11,358 nucleotides of DNA from NCBI GenBank assembly GCA_964386865.1, contig CAYLUN010000139.1:1-11358 (forward strand). Reading direction: 5' to 3'. The notes beneath the pieces are model-generated. The model was given only the letters and a program-made list of their open reading frames with translations. It was not told the DNA's origin and made no database searches. Shown piece by piece: positions 6,244-11,358 of this stretch (positions within the stretch are counted from its first letter, which is position 1; each line of letters starts with the position of its first letter). The translations under genes and the position numbers were made by a program. The DNA comes from CAYLUN01 sp964386865 (GTDB lineage Bacteria > Verrucomicrobiota > Kiritimatiellia > RFP12 > UBA1067).

Positions 6244-6260
6244 TGGCACGCGATGTGCGA
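6244..6260 (+). promoter_or_regulatory. Candidate sigma54 (RpoN) promoter of glnN
   Basis: TGGCACG (6244-6250), four bases, GTGCGA (6255-6260). The -24 element is intact, and GG (6245-6246) and GC (6257-6258) are separated by exactly 10 bases, as RpoN requires; the -12 box deviates from TTGCW at its first and last positions. The predicted start near 6270 gives a 48-nt leader before ATG 6318. Sigma54 control fits glutamine synthetase, a classic nitrogen-regulated gene. No clear NtrC-type enhancer palindrome was found by eye upstream. Confidence 0.5.
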
Positions 6261-6307
6261 TCTAGACGGACGTTCAAAATTGTTTTGAATGGGGTCAACT
6301 TTAAACC

Positions 6308-6311
6308 GGAG
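6308..6311 (+). promoter_or_regulatory. Ribosome binding site setting the glnN start
   Basis: GGAG with 6 bases to ATG 6318. The in-frame ATG at 6243 lies inside the sigma54-like site, lacks a ribosome site and would add 25 residues, so 6318 is preferred. Confidence 0.65.
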
Positions 6312-6317
6312 AAAGCG

Positions 6318-8489
6318 ATGAGCATCACGAGACAGAAAGCGATCGAATCGGCGATTGAACACCGCACAAGCGAAGAACCGGTCTTGAACCGGGGTCATAT
6401 CCTCGACTATTTCGGAAAGAACGTGTTCAGTGACGAGCAGATGCGCGAGCGCCTGCCGAAGACCATCTACAAGGCGCTTCGCAAGACCATCGAGGAAGGC
6501 GTTCCGATGGATTACAGCGTGGCCGACGTGGTCGCGGCTGCAATGGGCAGCTGGGCGGTTGAGCGCGGCGCCACGCACTATGCGCACGTGTTCTACCCGC
6601 TGACCGGCCTGACGGCCGAGAAGCACGACAGCTTCTACAGCCCGGACGGCAAGGGCGGCCTGGTCGGTGACTTCTCGGGCAAGCAGCTGATTCAGGGCGA
6701 GCCCGACGCGTCGAGCTTCCCGAGCGGCGGCATCCGCGCCACGTTCGAAGCCCGCGGCTACACGGCCTGGGACGTCACGAGCCCGGCTTTCCTGACCGAA
6801 GGCCGCCACGGAACGACCCTGTGCATTCCGACGGCGTTCTGCTCGTGGACGGGCGAGGCGCTGGACAAGAAGGTTCCGCTGCTGCGCTCGATGCAGGCCC
6901 TGAACAAGCAGGCCAAGCGCGTGCTCAAGCTGTTCGGACACGACGACCCGGGGATGATCTCGGCGGTGGCCGGCCCGGAGCAGGAGTACTTCCTGATCGA
7001 CCGCAGCTTCTACTACGCCCGCCCGGACCTGCTGAGCGCCGGACGCACGCTGTTCGGCGCCCGCCCGCCCAAGGGCCAGGAGCTCGAAGACCAGTATTTC
7101 GGCGCCATCCCGGACCGCGTGCTCGCGTTCATGATGGAAGTCGACACCGAGCTCTACAAGCTGGGCGTTCCGGTCAAGACCCGCCACAACGAGGTGGCCC
7201 CGGCCCAGTACGAGATCGCGCCGGTGTATGAGACCGCCAACCTGGCGACCGACCACCAGTACCTAGTCATGCAGACGCTGCAGCGCGTGGCGCCGAAGTA
7301 CGGCTTGGCCTGCCTGCTGCACGAGAAGCCGTTCGCCGGCATCAACGGCTCGGGCAAGCACCTGAACTGGTCGCTGGGCGGCACCAAGGTCGGCAACATG
7401 CTGAACCCCGGCGCTACGCCGCACGACAACATGCAGTTCCTCGTGTTCTGCGCAGCCGCGATCCGCGCGGTCAACCTGCACTCGGTGATGCTGCGCGGCT
7501 CCGTGGCCCACGCGAGCAACGACCACCGCCTGGGCGCGAACGAGGCGCCCCCGGCCATCATGTCGGTCTTCCTGGGCGAGCAGCTCACCGACGTGTTCGA
7601 GCAGATCGCCGCCGGCGGCGCGAAGTCGTCTAAGAAGGCGGGCGTCCTGACGGTCGGCGTCGATACGCTGCCTCCCCTGCCCAAGGACACGACGGACCGC
7701 AACCGCACCAGCCCGTTCGCGTTCACCGGCAACCGCTTCGAGTTCCGCGCCGTCGGCTCCAGCCAGTCGATCGCCGGGCCGCAGGTCGTGCTCAACACGA
7801 TCATGGCCGAATCGCTGGACTACGTCGCGACCGAGCTCGAGAAGGCGCCGAAAGACCCGAAGAAGTTTAACGCCGCCGTGCAGAAGCTCCTGCAGAAGAT
7901 CATCCGCGAGAACGGGCGCGTGATCTTCAACGGCGACAACTACAGCGCCGAGTGGCGTGCCGAGGCCGCCCGCCGCGGCCTGCCCAACTCCGCCTCGACG
8001 CCCGAGGCGATCGACGCGATGGAGACCAAGGAGACGTACGAGGTCTTCGCCAAGTACGGCGTCCTGAGCCACCGCGAGGCCGAGAGCCGCTTCGAGATCT
8101 ACCGCGAGAAGTATGTCAAGGACGTGCTGATCGAGGCCAAGCTGTGCCTGAGCATGGCCCGCACCATGATCTTCCCGGCCGGCGTCAAGTACCAGCAGCT
8201 GCTGGCGCAGACGGTCGCCTCGCTGAGCGCGGTCAACAAGGTCGGCTGCACGAGCACGCTGGACGAGGTCGACGGGCTGCTGGCCGAGCTGCAGAAAGCG
8301 ATGCAGAAGCTGGAGCAGGTCAGCCACATTCCTGAGGGCCTGTCGGTGAAGAAGCAGTGCGTCTATCTGCTGGAGACGGTCATCCCGGTGATGGTCGAGA
8401 CCCGCAAGGTTGCGGACGCGATCGAGCGCATCTGCGCCGACGATATGTGGCCGCTGCCGACGTATCAGGAAATGCTCTTCATCCGCTAA
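6318..8489 (+). CDS. glnN: Type III glutamine synthetase (GlnN)
   Basis: Makes glutamine from glutamate, ammonia and ATP in the cytoplasm. At 723 residues it fits the GSIII class (about 700-730 aa) rather than GSI (about 450-470) or GSII. Signature segments in order are the N-terminal GSIII region with SFPSGGIRATFEARGY (about 133-148), AGPEQEYFLID (218-228, metal/glutamate site), RHNEVAPAQYEIAPVYE (289-305), KPFAGINGSGKHLNWSLG (337-354, with the ATP-site KHLN region) and RNRTSPFAFTGNRFEFRAVG (461-480). The C-terminal helical extension of GSIII (about 560-723) is complete. The gene has its own ribosome site and two candidate promoters, one sigma54-like. It diverges from the ligase operon and is followed after 102 bp by nadE, which consumes glutamine. 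No Tyr adenylylation motif was identified, in line with GSIII being regulated differently from GSI. Very confident. Confidence 0.96.
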   Translation: MSITRQKAIESAIEHRTSEEPVLNRGHILDYFGKNVFSDEQMRERLPKTIYKALRKTIEEGVPMDYSVADVVAAAMGSWAVERGATHYAHVFYPLTGLTAEKHDSFYSPDGKGGLVGDFSGKQLIQGEPDASSFPSGGIRATFEARGYTAWDVTSPAFLTEGRHGTTLCIPTAFCSWTGEALDKKVPLLRSMQALNKQAKRVLKLFGHDDPGMISAVAGPEQEYFLIDRSFYYARPDLLSAGRTLFGARPPKGQELEDQYFGAIPDRVLAFMMEVDTELYKLGVPVKTRHNEVAPAQYEIAPVYETANLATDHQYLVMQTLQRVAPKYGLACLLHEKPFAGINGSGKHLNWSLGGTKVGNMLNPGATPHDNMQFLVFCAAAIRAVNLHSVMLRGSVAHASNDHRLGANEAPPAIMSVFLGEQLTDVFEQIAAGGAKSSKKAGVLTVGVDTLPPLPKDTTDRNRTSPFAFTGNRFEFRAVGSSQSIAGPQVVLNTIMAESLDYVATELEKAPKDPKKFNAAVQKLLQKIIRENGRVIFNGDNYSAEWRAEAARRGLPNSASTPEAIDAMETKETYEVFAKYGVLSHREAESRFEIYREKYVKDVLIEAKLCLSMARTMIFPAGVKYQQLLAQTVASLSAVNKVGCTSTLDEVDGLLAELQKAMQKLEQVSHIPEGLSVKKQCVYLLETVIPVMVETRKVADAIERICADDMWPLPTYQEMLFIR

Positions 8490-8502
8490 GGCGCGGGGAG
8501 CA

Positions 8503-8564
8503 CTCGCGGTGGCGCCGCGGACGAGTCGGGGCTCTGCCCCGCTCAGACGAAGCGCCGCCGCGAG
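8503..8564 (+). ncRNA. Strong nested stem-loop in the glnN-nadE spacer
   Basis: CTCGCGGTGGCGC (8503-8515) pairs with GCGCCGCCGCGAG (8552-8564) over 13 bp, with a single G-U wobble. Enclosed in it, CGGGGC (8527-8532) pairs with GCCCCG (8536-8541) around a TCT loop, extended by GAG (8523-8525) with CTC (8542-8544) across one bulged base. No T-run follows, so it is not a standard intrinsic terminator. The fold ends 15 bases before the AAGGGGAG ribosome site of nadE. It could be a processing or stability element, a non-canonical terminator, or a regulatory leader; no known riboswitch class is recognised. Confidence 0.5.
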
Positions 8565-8591
8565 GCCGTTATCACAGAAGGGGAGTCGCGC

Positions 8592-10517
8592 ATGCACAAG
8601 CCGTTTGGATACTGTCGTGTGGGTGCCGCGATTCCCCTCGTGCGTCCAGGCGCGGTGTCGGCCAACATCACGTCGCTGACGCTCCTCGCCAAGAAGGCCG
8701 CCGAGGCGGGGACGGACGTGTTGGTTTTCCCCGAGCTGTGCGTGACGGGCTACACGTGCGCCGACCTGTTCTTCCAGCAGGCGCTGCTGGACGCGGCGGA
8801 AAAGGGGCTGGCCGTTTTTCTTAAGAAGATCTGGCAGTTCGACACGCTCATCATTCTGGGCCTGCCCGTCCGGCTCGACGGCATGCTGTTCAACTGCGCG
8901 GTGGCCTGCCGCCAGGGCAACATCCTCGGGGTCGTGCCCAAGACCCACCTGCCCAACACGCGCGAATTCTACGAGCAGCGCTGGTTCGCCTCCGCAGCCT
9001 GCACGCAGGCCAAGACCGTCCGCGTCTGCGACGAAGAGGTGCCGTTCGGCACCGACCTGATTTTCCAGTCCCTCGGCTCGGCGGACTGCTCGGTGGGAGT
9101 CGAGATCTGCGAGGATCTCTGGAGCCCGGTTCCCCCGTGCACGCGCCTCGCCCTGAACGGCGCCTCCATCCTCTGCAACCTCTCGGCCAGCAACGAGCTG
9201 GTCGGCAAGCACGAGTACCGGCGCGACCTGGTTCTGCAGCAGTCCGCCCGCTGCTTGTCCGCGTACGTCTACGCGGGGGCGGGGCCGGGCGAATCCAGCA
9301 CGGACCTGGTCTTCGGCGGCCACGCCCTGATCGCCGAGAACGGACGCATGCTCGCCGAGAACCGCCGCTTCGAGCGCGAGCCCAACCTCGTCATGGCGGA
9401 CGTCGACCTCGCCTTTCTCAAGTTCGAGCGGCACCAGAACAAGTCGTACAGCCTCTGCGCCTCGCAGGCGGAGCCGATCCGCCGGGTCGTCTACGACGCG
9501 GCGGACGAGGAGGTCGCCTGCGACGGCCTGATGCGCGCCGTCGATCCGCGTCCCTTCGTGCCCTCGGACGAGGCCTTGCGCAACCGTCGCTGCGAGGAGA
9601 TTTTTGCGATCCAGAGCACGGGGCTGGCCACGCGCCTGCTGCACGCCAGCTGCCGCCAGGTCGTGGTCGGCCTTTCGGGCGGGCTCGACTCGGCGCTCGC
9701 GCTGCTGGTCATCTGCGAGGCCTTCGAGCGCGTGGGCTTCGAGCGCGCGGGCATCCACGCGGTCACCATGCCGGGGTTCGGCACCACGGGCCGCACGCTG
9801 GCCAACACCATGCGCCTGTGCGAGGGGCTGGGCGTGCCGCTCGAGCGCATCGACATCACGGCGGCTTGCACGCAGCACCTGTCCGATATCGGGCATTCGG
9901 GCGTGGCGCACGATATCGCCTACGAGAACACCCAGGCGCGCGAGCGCACGCAGATCCTGATGAACAAGGCCAACATGCTCGGCGCGCTCGTGATCGGCAC
10001 GGGAGACCTGTCCGAGCTGGCGCTGGGGTGGTGCACCTACAACGGCGACCACATGAGCATGTACGGCGTGAACAGCGGCGTGCCCAAGACGCTGGTGCGC
10101 TACCTGGTCCGCTGGGTCGCCGACCACCGCTCGAACCCCATGACCGCCGCCGCGCTCACCGACATCCTCGCCACGCCCGTTTCGCCGGAGCTGCTGCCGC
10201 CTGACAAGGACGGAAAAATCGCCCAGAAGACCGAGGACGTGATCGGCCCTTACGAGCTGCACGACTTCTTCCTCTACCACTTCGTGCGCTGTGGAGCGCC
10301 CGTCGAGAAGATCCGCTACCTCGCGGGCATCGCGTTCAAGAACAGCTACAGCGTCCCCGAGATCGACCGCTGGCTGGCGCTCTTCGTCAAGCGCTTCTTC
10401 TCGCAGCAGTTCAAGCGCTCCTGCATGCCAGACGGGCCGAAGGTCGGCTCGATCAACCTCTCGCCGCGCGGCGACTGGCGCATGCCGAGCGACGCCTCGC
10501 CCGAAGCCTGGCAGTGA
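8592..10517 (+). CDS. nadE: Glutamine-dependent NAD+ synthetase
   Basis: Final step of NAD biosynthesis: nicotinate adenine dinucleotide + ATP + glutamine gives NAD+ in the cytoplasm. The 641-aa length marks the two-domain, glutamine-using form. The N-terminal nitrilase-like glutaminase domain (about 8-290) has the full triad: Glu48 in VFPELC, Lys117 in VVPKTHLP and Cys173 in VEICEDLW. The C-terminal synthetase domain (about 330-625) has the PP-loop LSGGLDSALA (361-370), YENTQARERTQILM (444-457) and GTGDLSELALGWCTYNGDHM (469-488). All catalytic residues are intact. The start at ATG 8592 has AAGGGGAG with 6-base spacing. It lies 102 bp after glnN in the same direction with a large RNA fold between, so it may be co-transcribed or attenuated. 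The supply link is direct: the upstream enzyme makes the glutamine this one uses. Very confident. Confidence 0.96.
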   Translation: MHKPFGYCRVGAAIPLVRPGAVSANITSLTLLAKKAAEAGTDVLVFPELCVTGYTCADLFFQQALLDAAEKGLAVFLKKIWQFDTLIILGLPVRLDGMLFNCAVACRQGNILGVVPKTHLPNTREFYEQRWFASAACTQAKTVRVCDEEVPFGTDLIFQSLGSADCSVGVEICEDLWSPVPPCTRLALNGASILCNLSASNELVGKHEYRRDLVLQQSARCLSAYVYAGAGPGESSTDLVFGGHALIAENGRMLAENRRFEREPNLVMADVDLAFLKFERHQNKSYSLCASQAEPIRRVVYDAADEEVACDGLMRAVDPRPFVPSDEALRNRRCEEIFAIQSTGLATRLLHASCRQVVVGLSGGLDSALALLVICEAFERVGFERAGIHAVTMPGFGTTGRTLANTMRLCEGLGVPLERIDITAACTQHLSDIGHSGVAHDIAYENTQARERTQILMNKANMLGALVIGTGDLSELALGWCTYNGDHMSMYGVNSGVPKTLVRYLVRWVADHRSNPMTAAALTDILATPVSPELLPPDKDGKIAQKTEDVIGPYELHDFFLYHFVRCGAPVEKIRYLAGIAFKNSYSVPEIDRWLALFVKRFFSQQFKRSCMPDGPKVGSINLSPRGDWRMPSDASPEAWQ

Positions 10518-10568
10518 CGGCAAGCGGCAAGCAGGAGCTGGCCGCTCATTCCCGCTCCTAACTCCTAA
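10518..10568. repeat. Two short heptamer tandem repeats after nadE
   Basis: CGGCAAG occurs twice in tandem (10518-10524, 10525-10531) right after the nadE stop, and CTCCTAA twice in tandem (10555-10561, 10562-10568). AGGAGC (10533-10538) can also pair with GCTCCT (10554-10559). These are the only tandem repeats seen in the intergenic DNA; they may be slippage products or part of a dispersed element. Confidence 0.45.
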
Positions 10569-10591
10569 CGACGCCTTCCTCCGGCGGCGCA

Positions 10592-10605
10592 AGGGCGCAC
10601 GCCCT
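10592..10605. other. Short GC hairpin between convergent nadE and GntR gene
   Basis: AGGGCG (10592-10597), a 2-base centre, CGCCCT (10600-10605), overlapping the stop codon of the GntR gene. It is symmetric for both strands and sits where a shared terminator would be expected, but it has no T-run on either side, so a terminator role is only possible. Confidence 0.25.
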
Positions 10606-11311
10606 ACCGCAGGCGGCTTTCCTTCAGGTAGAGCTCCAGCGCCTCGCGGTCGTCCTTGCGCCCGTACTGCACGTGCTCGCGCATGGCGCGCTCGGCGTCG
10701 TCCGGATTGCCCTTGGAGATTTTGCGCACGAGGATCTGATGCCAGCCGTCCGGGATCGGCAAGAAGCGGATCGCCTTGAGGCTGTTGAGGCTCATGTAGC
10801 GCTGAAACCAGACGCGCCGAAGCTGGTCGGCGAACACCGCGTGCCCGCTCGCTTGGCTCAGCTCGAGATGGAACTCGAAGTGCAGCTGGTTCCCCAGCGA
10901 CGGGTCGGGCGTGTCCGCGCGGATGAAGCGGTCCACTTGCGCCGCCCGCTTCATCAGTTTCTCGATCGCCTCCGGCGCCGCATTCTGCGCGCAGAGCCGC
11001 GCCGCCTGGCACTCGAGCGCCTCGCGCAGCATCAGATCGTCGTCGATCTCCTCGATGGTCATCGTGCGCACGCGGCACCCGCTCAACGCGCGGTTCTCCA
11101 CGTAGCCGTCGATCTCCAGCATGTAGAGCGCTTCGATCACCGGAATCGTGCTGACGCCCAGCCGCTCGGCCAGCGCCTTGCGCACGAGCCGCTCGCCCGG
11201 CTTGAGCCGCCCCGACAGGACGTCGTCACGCAACACCGCATAAACTCGGCGCGAGAGGGTGTTCTCCGCGTCCGAGACGGCCGGCTGCCGCTTCTCTGAA
11301 TAGTTTGCCAT
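10604..11311 (-). CDS. GntR-family (FCD/FadR subfamily) transcriptional regulator
   Basis: DNA-binding regulator, 235 aa, normal for the FadR/FCD branch. The winged helix-turn-helix covers about 17-82 (LSRRVYAVLRDDVLSG, LAERLGVSTIPVIEALYMLE) and the ligand-sensing FCD domain about 88-225. In the recognition helix the usual SR(T/M)PVREAL reads STIPVIEAL (54-62), so both conserved arginines are replaced. In the FCD domain the metal-ligand positions read His144 (normally Asp), His148, His191 and His213. Ligands of this family are usually small organic acids. The gene converges on nadE and has no gene on its other side within the window, so its target is not visible. It has a strong promoter only a few bases upstream and no ribosome site, implying a nearly leaderless mRNA. 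Family assignment is firm; function is unassigned. Confidence 0.9.
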   Translation of the reverse strand: MANYSEKRQPAVSDAENTLSRRVYAVLRDDVLSGRLKPGERLVRKALAERLGVSTIPVIEALYMLEIDGYVENRALSGCRVRTMTIEEIDDDLMLREALECQAARLCAQNAAPEAIEKLMKRAAQVDRFIRADTPDPSLGNQLHFEFHLELSQASGHAVFADQLRRVWFQRYMSLNSLKAIRFLPIPDGWHQILVRKISKGNPDDAERAMREHVQYGRKDDREALELYLKESRLR

Positions 11312-11323
11312 AAGAATGTGTCC

Positions 11324-11353
11324 AATATATCAAACGCTGTCTAAAATGGTCAA
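11324..11353 (-). promoter_or_regulatory. Strong sigma70-like promoter of the GntR gene
   Basis: On the minus strand TTGACC (11353-11348; 5 of 6), 18 bp, TATATT (11329-11324; 5 of 6). The expected start near 11316-11318 leaves only about 5-7 nt before the ATG at 11311, with no Shine-Dalgarno. Two direct copies of TGTCYAA on the plus strand (11319-11325 and 11338-11344), 19 bp apart, overlap the promoter and could be autoregulator half-sites. Confidence 0.5.
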
Positions 11354-11358
11354 TAGCG

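Noticed and set aside
6243..6317. Upstream in-frame ATG for glnN
   Set aside because: It has no ribosome site, adds 25 unconserved residues and overlaps the sigma54-like promoter; ATG 6318 has GGAG at good spacing.
6231..7256. 341-codon minus-strand frame over the 5' part of glnN
   Set aside because: Antisense shadow of a highly conserved gene; no recognisable domain.
8527..8541. Intrinsic terminator for glnN
   Set aside because: The hairpin is GC-rich but no T-run follows, so it is recorded as part of a structured RNA instead.
7263..11078. A 1271-codon open frame on the minus strand across glnN, nadE and the GntR gene
   Set aside because: It is antisense to two firmly identified genes and overlaps a third in another frame. 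Its product is Arg/Ala/His/Val-rich without any domain, and such frames arise from GC-rich third positions.
1..11358. CRISPR arrays, transposases, tRNA/rRNA genes, defence systems
   Set aside because: No direct-repeat arrays, transposase motifs, terminal inverted repeats or RNA-gene signatures were seen on reading both strands.

Overview
This is a GC-rich bacterial window with eight protein-coding genes. Most genes have clear Shine-Dalgarno sequences (GAGGAG, GGAG, AAGGAG or GGGGAG). Two contents point to an anaerobic, Gram-negative-like bacterium: a ferredoxin-dependent indolepyruvate oxidoreductase and a type III (GlnN) glutamine synthetase. The mix of GlnN, two-domain NadE and an atypical FCD-type GntR regulator would suit the PVC/Kiritimatiellota-Verrucomicrobiota-Lentisphaerota neighbourhood or a similar uncultured anaerobe. 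That placement is inference only; there is no marker gene here.

Left part (1-5928): an aryl-2-oxoacid / arylacetate module. iorA (5' end outside the window) and iorB run rightwards and encode the two subunits of indolepyruvate:ferredoxin oxidoreductase. A small membrane-anchored or secreted DUF3465-like protein follows. Converging on it, with only 4 bp between stop codons, is a leftward operon: phenylacetate-CoA ligase paralogue 2, a double-ACT-domain protein, and phenylacetate-CoA ligase paralogue 1. The last two genes are joined as TAAATG. Ior interconverts aryl pyruvates and aryl-acetyl-CoAs; the ligases interconvert aryl acetates and aryl-acetyl-CoAs; the ACT protein is a plausible aromatic amino acid sensor. 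Together they could salvage aryl acids into Phe/Tyr/Trp or ferment aromatic amino acids to aryl acetates. Direction cannot be decided from sequence.

Middle (5929-6317): a 389-bp divergent control region of lower GC. It holds a probable leftward promoter for the ligase operon with a 6-4-6 dyad over its -10 box, a possible 27-codon small ORF, and in front of glnN a tandem sigma70-like and sigma54-like promoter pair. The sigma54-like match has GG-N10-GC spacing and an intact TGGCACG.

Right part (6318-11358): a glutamine/nitrogen block. glnN (type III glutamine synthetase) is followed, across a 102-bp spacer with a strong nested RNA fold, by nadE, a glutamine-dependent NAD+ synthetase whose nitrogen donor is the product of glnN. 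A convergent GntR/FCD regulator closes the window. It has a strong sigma70-like promoter, an almost leaderless transcript, and a recognition helix lacking the usual arginines. I see no mobile element, CRISPR array, tRNA or rRNA. The most noteworthy items are the ligase-ACT-ligase/Ior arrangement, the sigma54-type glnN promoter, the structured glnN-nadE spacer and the His-depleted DUF3465 protein with its G9 tract.
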